From contig CAMTXU010000003.1 of NCBI GenBank assembly GCA_947085815.1, positions 1 through 64,000 on the forward strand: a stretch of DNA of 64,000 nt, given 5' to 3'. The position numbers were made by a program, and so were the translations under genes. The stretch is from Fen-1258 sp947085815. Lineage in GTDB: Bacteria; Bacteroidota; Ignavibacteria; Ignavibacteriales; Melioribacteraceae. Below are positions 1 through 8,423 of the stretch, in pieces. The stretch's first letter is position 1. Each line of letters begins with the position of its first letter. A model generated the notes under the pieces. It did not search any database and had not been told where the DNA came from. It worked only from the letters and a program-made list of their open reading frames with translations.

Positions 1-63
1 CGATATGAATTTATGAAGTTGCCCAACAGAAAGCAGGCCATTAAAAATTTGTGCAAATATTGA
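1..63 (+). CDS. Possible C-terminal end of a gene cut by the window edge
   Basis: Frame 1 is open from the first base to a TGA at 61-63 and would encode a 20-residue basic tail ending in KNLCKY. Nothing in so short a piece identifies a family. The open stretch may be chance, because a stop-free run of 20 codons is not rare even in AT-rich DNA. The following 280 bases show no other coding signal before the first clear gene. Confidence 0.25.
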   Translation, partial: RYEFMKLPNRKQAIKNLCKY

Positions 64-192
64 ATAAACAGAAGTCAATCGCAAATAAAATTTTATATGG
101 TGTAAATTCAGACAGCATATGCTATTAACCAATCTTTTCGTAAAGTTTTTATTGACTATTTAAATTCAGAATCATAAGTTGATATCAGTTTC

Positions 193-310
193 CAGCCGAA
201 CTATTCTTATTCTATTTTATTTATTGAGAATAAAATGGAAAAGTTTTTTTCTATGTATATTTTCTTAAATGATTACCAGCCAATTACAGTTGTATAAAAC
301 AGCCGAGTAA
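193..310 (+). promoter_or_regulatory. Leader with CAGCC-type repeated motifs upstream of surface protein 1
   Basis: CAGCCGAAC lies at 193-201, CAGCC at 277-281 and CAGCCGAGTAA at 300-310. The last copy sits just before the ribosome-binding stretch AAGAGGG (331-337) and the ATG at 343. The same CAGCCGAGTAA, followed by a similar 30-base leader, precedes the second surface-protein gene at 3931-3941. A shared regulator or a shared transcript-start element is an inference; the sharing itself is directly visible. A 7-bp inverted repeat (TTATTCT/AGAATAA, 207-213 and 227-233) also lies here. Confidence 0.4.
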
Positions 311-342
311 AAATATTTTTTTAATTACATAAGAGGGTGCTT

Positions 343-3300
343 ATGAAAAACAAATTAACTGTTCTAGTATTATTATTCTTCGCTTTTGCAAGTATTAATT
401 TTGCACAGGTACCTACAATTACTACAACAACTGCCATTAGTTCTATTACCGCAATTTCAGCTGCAAGTGGCGGTAGTGGATTAGATGATCAAGGTAGTGC
501 AATTACTGCTAAGGGAGTTTGTTGGAATACAACTGGAACGCCACTTGTTACAGAGAGCAACACTAATGATGGTTCTGGTACAGCAGATTTTACCAGTAGC
601 ATAACTGGTCTAACTGCCGGAACTACTTACTATGTCCGCGCCTATGCAACAAATGGGAACGGCACTGGTTATGGACCTGAATTGAGTTTCACTACACTTG
701 CTACAGTAACAACTACAGCGATAAGTTCAATTACAGCAACAACAGTCTCCAGTGGTGGAACTGTTACAGATGCTGGCGGTGGCGGAGGAGTAACTACACG
801 CGGAGTATGTTGGAATACAGGTGGAAGTCCAACAACAGCAGATCCTAAAACAACGGATGGTAGTGGTGCAGGAGTATTTGTAAGTAGCATAACACCTTTA
901 CTTCCAGGTACGACATATTATGTTCGATCTTATGCAACAAATGGTACAGGTACGGCTTATGGAAATGAAATAAGCTTTACTACACTTGCTACAGTAACTA
1001 CAACTGCGATATCCGCTATAGGTACAACGGTTGCTACAAGTGGTGGTAATGTTACTTCTGGTGGTGCAAGTGTTACAGCACGTGGTGTAGTTTGGGCTAC
1101 TACACCTAGTCCAACAATTAATCCTACTTCAAATGGAAGTGGTGCAGGTGTTTTTACTAGTAATATTACAGGTTTGACTGCTAGTACTACCTACTATGTA
1201 CGTGCTTATGCAACGAATGCTGGGGGTACAGCTTATGGTTCAGATGTATCGTTTAGTACTATCGCCTTATCCGCGCCAACACTTACAGCTCCAACGCTCT
1301 ATCAGGTAGGAGTTTCTGTTCTTCCAACCTTATCTTGGACAGGCGTTGTTGATGCAACAGCTTATCAATTGGAGATTTCTACTAGTAATTCTCCTTTTTC
1401 ATCTATTACAATTAGTCCCTCTTATGCAACTCCAGCAACTTCCCATACTTTTACATATGAGACAACAAGTAGTACAATTCTTACTAATGGAACTACCTAT
1501 TACTGGAGAGTCCAACAAACAACTCCAGCCGGAACTAGTGCCTGGGCTAATGGTGAATTTAAAACCGTCACTGAAGCGAAACCAAAACTTAACCCAATAA
1601 CTCCGGGTGCTACATCAGCTTATATTTCATGGTATCCTCAGCCATATTCTTCAGGATTAACATATGATTTATTATGGTCAACTAGTTCAAACATGAGTGG
1701 TTACAATACGGAAGCATGTGGTACAGATACTTATTTTACTTTACCTTTAGCTCAAGGTAGTACTTATTACGTTCAAGTTGTAGCCAAGAATTCTACTGGC
1801 AGTGTAATAATTTCTTTCTCAGCGGTAAGCGCACCAATTAATCCGGCGGCTCTTCCTAAACCAACATTATCCTGGCCCATTAATGGAGCTACAACGTATA
1901 GTAATCCTCCAACTCTCAGTTGGTATACTAGCACATACGATGCATCATATACATATATAGTTAAATATTGGAGAGACGGAGAGGCAGTACCAACGCTACC
2001 AACTGGTCAAACTGCTGCGAGTGGTTATTTCGATACCGGTTCAGATGCTACATTTACAACTTTAACGGCAGATTTAACTGCTGGGGCAACTTATAATTGG
2101 AAAGTTGCAACAACAAATGATGGAGGCACTCATCTCAGTACATTTTCAGATACAAAAACTTTTGTTGTTTATAATTCAACACCAACAACACCGCCCGTTC
2201 CTACCCCATCATGGCCAACAGGTAATGCCACTGTATACTTTAATCCTCCAATGCTATCTTGGTATATTAGCAGTTATGCAACAGGCTTAAAATTTAAAGT
2301 TGAATGGAGCATTAATTCTGACATGAGTTCACCTTTAGGTAACTCTGGTTGGATAGATGATCTTTATTATACTTTACCTTCAACACTAACACCTGGCGTG
2401 CAACATTATTGGCATGTTAAATCAAAAGTGGTTAGTTCAGGTTCCGAATCTGCTTACTCCTCACCAGTAAGTTTCACAATAGCTGCATCTGCAGCGGGCG
2501 GAGCGCCGCAGCCAATACCAACAAACCCTGTAGGCGGTATAACTGTGGATTCGCCGTTATCAGGAGTAACATTAAACTGGTACGCTAATTCTACTTCAGA
2601 TCTAGATTACGATGTTAAAATATCACCTTACAATGATGTGACTTCTGGAGTATTGAGTCATCCAACCGTTGTGACAAAGAATGATATTGTTGGTTCAACA
2701 TCAATAGCTGTTAGTGATATACCAATCACATTGGTTGCGGGTGCACCATATTACTGGCAGGTCAGATCTAAATTACGTTCAACTCCTACAACGGTATCAT
2801 CATGGTCTTATGTAGTTAGTTTTGTAACCGCCGCCGGAGCTTCTGCCGCCATTGTACCTTTGGCAATAGTACCAAACAATAATCAGCCGATAAATAACAC
2901 GACTGCAGTATTGACTTGGAGTCTACCAACAAAAAGTAGTTCATATTTAACATATGACGTTCAATATTCCAAGGACAAGGCTTTTCAAAATCCTACAGTA
3001 ATTACGAATGTAAACGAAAAGGTTACACAAATTTCGGGATTAGAATCAAAATCGACATATTACTGGCGGGTACTGTCAAAAAATTCTTTCGGCACAGTTT
3101 CAAGTTATTCACAGCCGGCATCATTCAGTACAAGCGCGGTGACAGCAGTAGAAGAAAGTGAAAATATACCAACTCAATTTGAGTTATCACAGAATTATCC
3201 AAATCCATTCAACCCAACAACTAAGATTTCATATGCTCTTCCTCAAAACGCTTTTGTAAACATTAAGGTTTACGACATGCTTGGAAGGGAAGTAAAATCA

Positions 3301-3474
3301 TTAGTAAATAATGAAATGCTTGCGGGCAATCATTCAATTGAATGGAACGGATTAGATAATTCTGGAAATAAAGTAGCAAGCGGCGCATACATATATAGAA
3401 TAGCCGCCGGCAATCCTTCGTCAGGCTCAGGACAGGGCTTTATTTCGACCAAGAAAATGGTACTTCTTAAGTAA
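343..3474 (+). CDS. Type IX-secreted surface protein with FN3-like repeats (copy 1)
   Basis: A secreted protein of 1043 residues. It opens with a Sec signal peptide (MKNKL, hydrophobic core, then FAQ). Three repeats of about 90 residues follow (roughly 20-305), each containing the RGVCWNT or RGVVWAT and TTYYVRAYATN signatures. Several Ig/FN3-like modules with repeated TYYW and SWY cores come next (about 310-950). The last 90 residues are a T9SS type A sorting domain (NYPNPFNPTT, MLGREVKSL, GAYIYRI). The track GTG at 337 overlaps the AGAGGG ribosome-binding site, so ATG 343, with about 6 bases of spacing, is preferred. The likely role is adhesion or carbohydrate contact at the cell surface (inference). 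A 30-residue ORF and a terminator follow directly, and a paralogous cassette follows at 3972. Confidence 0.9.
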   Translation: MKNKLTVLVLLFFAFASINFAQVPTITTTTAISSITAISAASGGSGLDDQGSAITAKGVCWNTTGTPLVTESNTNDGSGTADFTSSITGLTAGTTYYVRAYATNGNGTGYGPELSFTTLATVTTTAISSITATTVSSGGTVTDAGGGGGVTTRGVCWNTGGSPTTADPKTTDGSGAGVFVSSITPLLPGTTYYVRSYATNGTGTAYGNEISFTTLATVTTTAISAIGTTVATSGGNVTSGGASVTARGVVWATTPSPTINPTSNGSGAGVFTSNITGLTASTTYYVRAYATNAGGTAYGSDVSFSTIALSAPTLTAPTLYQVGVSVLPTLSWTGVVDATAYQLEISTSNSPFSSITISPSYATPATSHTFTYETTSSTILTNGTTYYWRVQQTTPAGTSAWANGEFKTVTEAKPKLNPITPGATSAYISWYPQPYSSGLTYDLLWSTSSNMSGYNTEACGTDTYFTLPLAQGSTYYVQVVAKNSTGSVIISFSAVSAPINPAALPKPTLSWPINGATTYSNPPTLSWYTSTYDASYTYIVKYWRDGEAVPTLPTGQTAASGYFDTGSDATFTTLTADLTAGATYNWKVATTNDGGTHLSTFSDTKTFVVYNSTPTTPPVPTPSWPTGNATVYFNPPMLSWYISSYATGLKFKVEWSINSDMSSPLGNSGWIDDLYYTLPSTLTPGVQHYWHVKSKVVSSGSESAYSSPVSFTIAASAAGGAPQPIPTNPVGGITVDSPLSGVTLNWYANSTSDLDYDVKISPYNDVTSGVLSHPTVVTKNDIVGSTSIAVSDIPITLVAGAPYYWQVRSKLRSTPTTVSSWSYVVSFVTAAGASAAIVPLAIVPNNNQPINNTTAVLTWSLPTKSSSYLTYDVQYSKDKAFQNPTVITNVNEKVTQISGLESKSTYYWRVLSKNSFGTVSSYSQPASFSTSAVTAVEESENIPTQFELSQNYPNPFNPTTKISYALPQNAFVNIKVYDMLGREVKSLVNNEMLAGNHSIEWNGLDNSGNKVASGAYIYRIAAGNPSSGSGQGFISTKKMVLLK

Positions 3475-3515
3475 CTAATTAAGAAAATGATAACTCAAAG
3501 AAGAGAGGTAATAAA

Positions 3516-3608
3516 ATGAAGAAGATAAGTGCATCAATCTTTGTGTTTGTAATCCTGGCTGTTATTGGTCTTGCACTTTACGCATGTCACCAGGCATATT
3601 TTGTATAG
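3516..3608 (+). CDS. 30-residue putative lipopeptide precursor (copy 1)
   Basis: ATG at 3516 is preceded by a good ribosome-binding site (AGAGAGG, about 3502-3508). It encodes 30 residues: a basic start (MKKISAS), a hydrophobic core (IFVFVILAVIGLAL) and the lipobox-like LYAC followed by HQAYFV. If it is a lipoprotein signal, signal peptidase II would leave the lipid-modified heptapeptide CHQAYFV; otherwise the whole product could be a single-pass membrane peptide. The gene lies 41 nt after the T9SS protein and 39 nt before its terminator, so it should be co-transcribed. A second copy at 7463 has an identical C-terminal half. I recognise no family. Conservation of both the start site and the reading frame in the two copies argues that it is translated. 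Confidence 0.6.
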   Translation: MKKISASIFVFVILAVIGLALYACHQAYFV

Positions 3609-3647
3609 ATCAAAATAACTTAAAGCATAATAGATAATTCTAAAAGG

Positions 3648-3679
3648 GTCATCTCAAGAAATTGGGATGACTTTTTTTT
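3648..3679 (+). terminator. Intrinsic terminator of cassette 1
   Basis: GTCATCTC (3648-3655) pairs with GGGATGAC (3664-3671) across an 8-nt loop, with one G-U pair, and eight T follow directly (3672-3679). It is identical to the terminator at 7595-7626. Confidence 0.9.
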
Positions 3680-3820
3680 ATTTTAAAAACTACTTCAGTA
3701 AAATTTCGAACATACCTCATGCCCGTATAAAATAGTTGATATGGGTCACAAATATTTTCATTAAAGCCCGAAAAATTCAAAATATCAAATTTATAGGGAA
3801 AATATTTTTTATAAAAAGAT

Positions 3821-3857
3821 AATATATCCTTGACTATCCGACAAAAAAGGATATATT
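3821..3857 (+). promoter_or_regulatory. 11-bp inverted repeat upstream of surface protein 2
   Basis: AATATATCCTT (3821-3831) is the exact reverse complement of AAGGATATATT (3847-3857), with a 15-nt spacer that includes TTGAC-like sequence. It lies about 115 nt before the start of the second surface-protein gene. A regulator-binding dyad is plausible. No poly-T follows, so it is not a terminator. No equivalent dyad is obvious before copy 1. Confidence 0.4.
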
Positions 3858-3909
3858 GTCATTTAAAATCGAAAGAATATTACATACTGTGTCTTAATAT
3901 AATTTTTAC

Positions 3910-3941
3910 CAGCCGAGCAAGAAACAAATACAGCCGAGTAA
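3910..3941 (+). promoter_or_regulatory. Paired CAGCCGAG(C/T)AA motifs upstream of surface protein 2
   Basis: CAGCCGAGCAA (3910-3920) and CAGCCGAGTAA (3931-3941) start 21 bp apart, two helical turns. The second is followed by the leader and ribosome-binding site AGAGGG shared with cassette 1. The spacing suits a dimeric DNA-binding protein on one face of the helix (inference). Confidence 0.4.
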
Positions 3942-3971
3942 CGTATTTCTAATTTACACAAGAGGGTGTTT

Positions 3972-6900
3972 ATGAAAAATAAATTAACTTTTTTAGCATT
4001 GCTTACACTGTTTGCATTTAGTGTAAATTATGCTCAAGTTCCAGTCGGGGGTGCAACCGGCGTTTCTCTTTCAACTAACTACACAGTCCCGGATGGTTCT
4101 TTAACAGCTACCACGGATTACGAACTTTATGTTCTTGATTCTGGTTTAGCTTCCGTAATAAGTACTGTTGGGTTTACTACCAATGGTGCTGGCGGTGCTG
4201 TAGTAGCACTTGGCGGCCCACTGCCGGATAATAATACAACTTATAATTGGGGTGTGTGGACTGATGGAGAAATAGATCCAGTTACAAATATCGGGTCTGT
4301 TCTTTATGGTACTTTTACATTCACAACAATTCTTGGTCCACCAACTGCAACTGCTGCTTCTACAATTACAACAACAAGTTTTTCTGCTAATTGGACAGCA
4401 CACGTCAATGGTGGAGCCACAAGTTATAGGCTTGATGTTGGAACTTCTCCTGGTGGCACTCAAATTTTAAGTAATCTAAATGTTGGAGCGGTTACAACTT
4501 ATTCAGTAACTAGTCTAACAGCCGGTACAACATACTATTATAAAGTTAGAGCAGTAAATGCCGGTGGAACAAGTGCCAATTCAAATGAAATTTCACAAAT
4601 AACTATAACAAGTGCACCAGTAGCAACAGTAGCAACAGGAATGACCACGACTTCTTTTTCAGCAAATTGGGTTTCAGTTACAGGTGCTGCTAGTTATCGC
4701 ATAGATGTAGGTACAACACCTGGCGGTACTGATATTAAAAATGATTTTGTTCTTGGATTGGTTACTACATATTCAGTAACTGCACTAACACCTGGCACAA
4801 CATATTATTATAAAGTTAGAGCAGTAAATGCCGGTGGAACAAGTGCCAATTCAAATGAAATAACAACAATTACATTAACGGGGGCGCCAACGTTAACAGC
4901 ACCGGTAAATGGTTTAACAGGAGTATCAGTATTGCCAACTGTAACATGGGGTGCTGTTACAGGTGCAGCGGCTTATAGATTATATGTTGACACTGAAAAT
5001 ACTTTTTCAAATCCTTTAATTTTTGACGATAATACAATCTCTGCAACAATTAAAGCTTTTGATGCAACGGTTACTAATTTTCCATTATCAAATGGAACAT
5101 TGTATTATTGGAAAGTGGCCGGCGTTAATGCAAGTGGTGAAGGTACATCTTCTTCAATTTATCATTTCACAACAACACCGGATCCATCAATTACATTATC
5201 TCAACCATCAGGAACTATATATTCAACACCTGCTACTTTTTCCTGGTATTCAAGTGGATCAACTTCGGGACTTAAATTTATTGTTCAGTACAAATATTCT
5301 GCTTCTACTCCAGCGAATGCAGAAGATGAAGCTTTTTGGAGCGGCGGTGCTCTAACAACTTTATCATCTACAACTAGCTTATCAATAACGGGAGCGGTTT
5401 TATTTGGTAAAAATTATTATTGGAGAGTTCTTGTTCAAAGAACTTCAAACAGTGAATATGTTTACTATCCAATGGCAAATGTTTATAACACATTTACAAC
5501 TGCTGGCGGTTCTTCAGTGACAGTGTATCCGTCATGGCCTATAGGCGGTGCAACAGTTTATACAAATGCACCAACTTTTTATTGGTATCTAGATCAATTT
5601 GCAACAGGTCTTAAATATCAAATTAAAGTAAGTACTTCTCCTACTGTAGTTGGTGATTCGTTAAGTTCTGGAACGAGATACCCTACATATGGATCAAGTG
5701 GTTCCAGTAATTTATATATGACACCTGTTACATTAGCTCCAGGTACAACATATCATTGGCAGGTTAGAGCTTATTATTCTGATGCCAATGTTTACTCAGC
5801 ATGGACAACACCGGAAAGCTTTACAACAAATGGCAGCGGAACACTTCAAGTACCAATTCCTTCATATCCAACAGGCGGGGTTACAGTTTACACAACATCG
5901 CCAACCGTATATTGGTACTTTAATACAGCAGTTACAGGATTAACATACCAAGTAGATTGGGTAGATTCAACAGCAGGTGGCGGTCATTCCCAATCTGCGA
6001 ATACACTTACACCAACTAGTTATCAAATTACAGGTTTAACACCAGGAAATACTATTGGATGGAGAGTTCGTTCGTATAATGGAACTAACTATTCAAATTA
6101 TTCTTCAACAGTAACTTTTGTCGTTGCCGGCGGTACAACAGCAAGTTACGCAGTTGCAAGTTATCCAATTGGTAACCCGACAGTTTATACAAATCAACCA
6201 ACACTGTATTGGTATTTAGAAGGCAGCAGTTTAGGCATAGCGAGCTATATAGTAAAATATAGCAAAGTAGATCAAGGATTAAACTGGGTTGCTTTCAGTC
6301 CTGGTGGCCCAAATGCAAATGAAGGTCAATACACCGGACTAAGTAATGCGTTATTTACAAAACAAATAACAGTGCCATTAACATATGGTGCAACATACTA
6401 TTGGGCAGTCTATGCAACCGGTACTACATCTTTTAATTCCCTTGGCGTAGGTTCGTTTACAGTAGTTGGCGGAACAGGTGCAACTACTATAACACTATCA
6501 ACACCATCAGATGCTTCAACTGTATATAGTACATCTGCAACACTTAATTGGTATGTAAACGGTTCAAGTGCCGGTATAACAAGCTATACAATTCAAGTAT
6601 CTCAATCAGATGAGTGGACGACGAGCCCAACTTTTCTTGACGAAACACCAGTAGGAACAGCAACCAGCAAAGCTCTAAGCGGCTTAACAAACGGTGCAAC
6701 ATATTATTGGAGAGTTAAAGGTAATTATGCAGTTGACCCTTCTACTGCTTGGTCATCAACATTTTCGTTTACAGTAAATACAGGTTCTCCTTCAATTGTT
6801 CAACCTTTAGTAGGCGGTCCTAATAATGTTACAGTTAGCACAGCATCGCCGATGTTATCATGGGTGCTACCATCAAAAGCTTCCCCCAATTCGACGTATG

Positions 6901-7424
6901 AAGTTCAGATGGCTGAGAATCCGAACTTTTCAGGTGTACAGACAAAAACATTCACATCTTCTAAACCAAATATGGTAGTAAACGGCTTAAGCGGTGGTAA
7001 GAGTTATTTCTGGAAAGTGCGTTCAAAAGATGAATCTGGAAATACATCTTATTATTCCGGTACCGGACAGTTTAAGGTTAACAGTTCAATAACAGCAGTA
7101 GAAGAGAAAGTAGTTATCCCAACTCAATTTGAGTTATCACAGAATTATCCAAACCCATTCAACCCAACAACTAAGATTTCATATGCTCTTCCTCAGAACG
7201 CTTTTGTAAACATTAAAGTTTACGATATGCTTGGAAGGGAAGTAAAATCATTAGTAAATAATGAAATGTTGGCAGGCAATCATTCAATTGAATGGAATGG
7301 AGTAGATAATTCTGGAAATAAAGTAGCAAGCGGCGCATACATATATAGAATATCCGCAGGCAATCCTTCGTCAGGCTCAGGACAAGGCTTTATTTCGACC
7401 AAGAAAATGGTTCTTCTTAAGTAA
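3972..7424 (+). CDS. Type IX-secreted surface protein with FN3-like repeats (copy 2)
   Basis: A 1150-residue paralogue of the protein at 343. It has a Sec signal peptide (MKNKL, then NYAQ) and an N-terminal segment of about 90 residues. Two near-identical FN3 repeats follow (about 115-300, with the TTYYYKVRAVNAGGTSANS core), then another FN3 module and a series of modules beginning YPxGGxTVYTxxPTxYWY (about 400-950). It ends in a T9SS type A sorting domain almost identical to that of copy 1. ATG 3972 is preferred over GTG 3966, which overlaps the AGAGGG ribosome-binding site. The variable repeat region between a conserved signal peptide and a conserved tail suggests an exposed, diversifying surface protein (inference). 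Confidence 0.9.
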   Translation: MKNKLTFLALLTLFAFSVNYAQVPVGGATGVSLSTNYTVPDGSLTATTDYELYVLDSGLASVISTVGFTTNGAGGAVVALGGPLPDNNTTYNWGVWTDGEIDPVTNIGSVLYGTFTFTTILGPPTATAASTITTTSFSANWTAHVNGGATSYRLDVGTSPGGTQILSNLNVGAVTTYSVTSLTAGTTYYYKVRAVNAGGTSANSNEISQITITSAPVATVATGMTTTSFSANWVSVTGAASYRIDVGTTPGGTDIKNDFVLGLVTTYSVTALTPGTTYYYKVRAVNAGGTSANSNEITTITLTGAPTLTAPVNGLTGVSVLPTVTWGAVTGAAAYRLYVDTENTFSNPLIFDDNTISATIKAFDATVTNFPLSNGTLYYWKVAGVNASGEGTSSSIYHFTTTPDPSITLSQPSGTIYSTPATFSWYSSGSTSGLKFIVQYKYSASTPANAEDEAFWSGGALTTLSSTTSLSITGAVLFGKNYYWRVLVQRTSNSEYVYYPMANVYNTFTTAGGSSVTVYPSWPIGGATVYTNAPTFYWYLDQFATGLKYQIKVSTSPTVVGDSLSSGTRYPTYGSSGSSNLYMTPVTLAPGTTYHWQVRAYYSDANVYSAWTTPESFTTNGSGTLQVPIPSYPTGGVTVYTTSPTVYWYFNTAVTGLTYQVDWVDSTAGGGHSQSANTLTPTSYQITGLTPGNTIGWRVRSYNGTNYSNYSSTVTFVVAGGTTASYAVASYPIGNPTVYTNQPTLYWYLEGSSLGIASYIVKYSKVDQGLNWVAFSPGGPNANEGQYTGLSNALFTKQITVPLTYGATYYWAVYATGTTSFNSLGVGSFTVVGGTGATTITLSTPSDASTVYSTSATLNWYVNGSSAGITSYTIQVSQSDEWTTSPTFLDETPVGTATSKALSGLTNGATYYWRVKGNYAVDPSTAWSSTFSFTVNTGSPSIVQPLVGGPNNVTVSTASPMLSWVLPSKASPNSTYEVQMAENPNFSGVQTKTFTSSKPNMVVNGLSGGKSYFWKVRSKDESGNTSYYSGTGQFKVNSSITAVEEKVVIPTQFELSQNYPNPFNPTTKISYALPQNAFVNIKVYDMLGREVKSLVNNEMLAGNHSIEWNGVDNSGNKVASGAYIYRISAGNPSSGSGQGFISTKKMVLLK
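4531..4861 (+). repeat. Near-identical 61-nt direct repeats spaced 270 bp
   Basis: 4531-4591 and 4801-4861 differ at one position (4535 versus 4805). They encode the same FN3 strand segment in adjacent 90-residue repeats. The exact 270-bp offset equals one protein repeat, so gain or loss of a repeat by homologous recombination would stay in frame. Confidence 0.85.
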
Positions 7425-7462
7425 CTAAGAAAAATGATAACTCGAAAAAGAGAGGGAATAAA

Positions 7463-7555
7463 ATGAGAAAGATAAGCGCGTCAATCTTTGTGTTGATCAT
7501 CTTAGGCGTTATTGGTCTTGCACTTTACGCATGTCACCAGGCATATTTTGTATAG
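7463..7555 (+). CDS. 30-residue putative lipopeptide precursor (copy 2)
   Basis: Paralogue of the ORF at 3516, with ribosome-binding site AGAGAGGG just upstream. Relative to copy 1 the N-terminal half has K2R, F11L, V12I and A15G plus silent changes (AGT/AGC, GCA/GCG, CTG/TTA). The C-terminal half, including LYAC and HQAYFV, is identical in protein and DNA. Conservative and silent changes in the diverged half are what purifying selection on a coding sequence would leave, although the sample is small. It lies 38 nt after the T9SS gene and before the duplicated terminator. Function unknown. Confidence 0.6.
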   Translation: MRKISASIFVLIILGVIGLALYACHQAYFV

Positions 7556-7594
7556 ATCAAAATAACTTAAAGCATAATAGATAATTCTAAAAGG

Positions 7595-7626
7595 GTCATC
7601 TCAAGAAATTGGGATGACTTTTTTTT
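7595..7626 (+). terminator. Intrinsic terminator of cassette 2
   Basis: The same 8-bp hairpin (GTCATCTC/GGGATGAC) and eight-T run as at 3648-3679. It separates the surface-protein cassettes from the next gene. Confidence 0.9.
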
Positions 7627-7710
7627 ATTAAAATCAAATTTTATTCGTATTTAGTTTTTTTACCCATTTGACTATATTCAATTTGTTAAATTTTTGAAAG
7701 AGATTTTTTG

Positions 7711-8364
7711 ATGGCAAAGAATTATATCTCCAATAAGGACGAAACTGTTCGTTTGTTTAAAAATGATTTTTTGGAATCACTCTCACGTGTTCATTGGACT
7801 GTACCTTTAATTGTTTTTATACCGTTGATACTTTTGTTCCTATATAGATCAATTAAAATTATATCAATTCCGCTTTCAGAGTCGTTGTTGCTTATCCTTT
7901 ATGGAATGATCGTCTGGACTTTCACAGAATATACATTACACAGATTCGTTTTTCATTATCAGCCTAAAAGTAATTGGGGGAAACGGATCCATTTTCTGAT
8001 TCACGGTGTTCATCACGATTATCCCAAAGATTCCAAGAGACTTGTAATGCCGCCGATGGTAAGCGTTCCTTTGTCCGCATCATTCTTTTTCTTTTTTAAG
8101 TCGTTAATCGGAAATACATATATATCACCTTTCTTCGCCGGGTTTTTGATTGGATATTTATTTTATGACATAACTCATTATGCCATTCACCATTTTAACA
8201 TGCATAATAATTTTTGGCTCTTAATAAAAAATCATCATTCAAAACATCATTACCAAAATTCGAATTTAGGTTATGGTGTTAGTCAACCATTGTGGGATCA
8301 TGTTTTTAGGACTACCTTCCCAGTAAATGAGAGATCGCAAGTTTTTGAGGCTGAAGGAAAGTAG
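7711..8364 (+). CDS. Fatty acid 2-hydroxylase-like membrane enzyme
   Basis: A 217-residue integral membrane protein of the fatty acid hydroxylase/sterol desaturase superfamily, with non-haem di-iron chemistry expected. The histidine clusters are visible in order: HRFVFH, HFLIHGVHH, HYAIHHFNMH and HHSKHHYQ. Their spacing and the HGVHHDYPKDSKRLVMPP stretch match the catalytic domain of FA2H/Scs7, which hydroxylates the alpha carbon of sphingolipid acyl chains. Hydrophobic helices occur near residues 25-45, 50-75, 115-135 and 140-155. There is no N-terminal cytochrome b5 domain, so electrons must come from elsewhere. ATG 7711 follows GAAAGAGA; the TTG one codon earlier is less likely. Substrate assignment to sphingolipid or other 2-hydroxy lipids is inference. 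Confidence 0.8.
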   Translation: MAKNYISNKDETVRLFKNDFLESLSRVHWTVPLIVFIPLILLFLYRSIKIISIPLSESLLLILYGMIVWTFTEYTLHRFVFHYQPKSNWGKRIHFLIHGVHHDYPKDSKRLVMPPMVSVPLSASFFFFFKSLIGNTYISPFFAGFLIGYLFYDITHYAIHHFNMHNNFWLLIKNHHSKHHYQNSNLGYGVSQPLWDHVFRTTFPVNERSQVFEAEGK

Positions 8365-8423
8365 GAATTGGGATTATATTTCTGCAACCAAAATTAAAAG
8401 AAGTACAACTATGGATATAACAA

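Larger units (their letters stand above)
3169..3680 (+). repeat. Direct repeat, copy 1: sorting tail, micro-ORF and terminator
   Basis: This segment is repeated at 7119-7627. Over the roughly 306-nt sorting-tail portion I count 13 differences. The last 48 nt of the micro-ORF and the roughly 70 nt through the terminator T-run are identical. The upstream coding repeats of the two genes are much more diverged, which suggests recent exchange or gene conversion at the 3' end (inference). Confidence 0.9.
7119..7627 (+). repeat. Direct repeat, copy 2: sorting tail, micro-ORF and terminator
   Basis: Partner of 3169-3680. The near-identical block continues through the T9SS sorting tail, the second 30-residue ORF and its terminator, then stops abruptly just after the T-run. 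Its boundaries therefore match the functional 3' end of the cassette. Confidence 0.9.

Noticed and set aside
4146..4463. Cys-rich 105-codon minus-strand ORF in surface protein 2
   Set aside because: Mirror of the Thr/Gly-rich repeat coding sequence, with no start signal.
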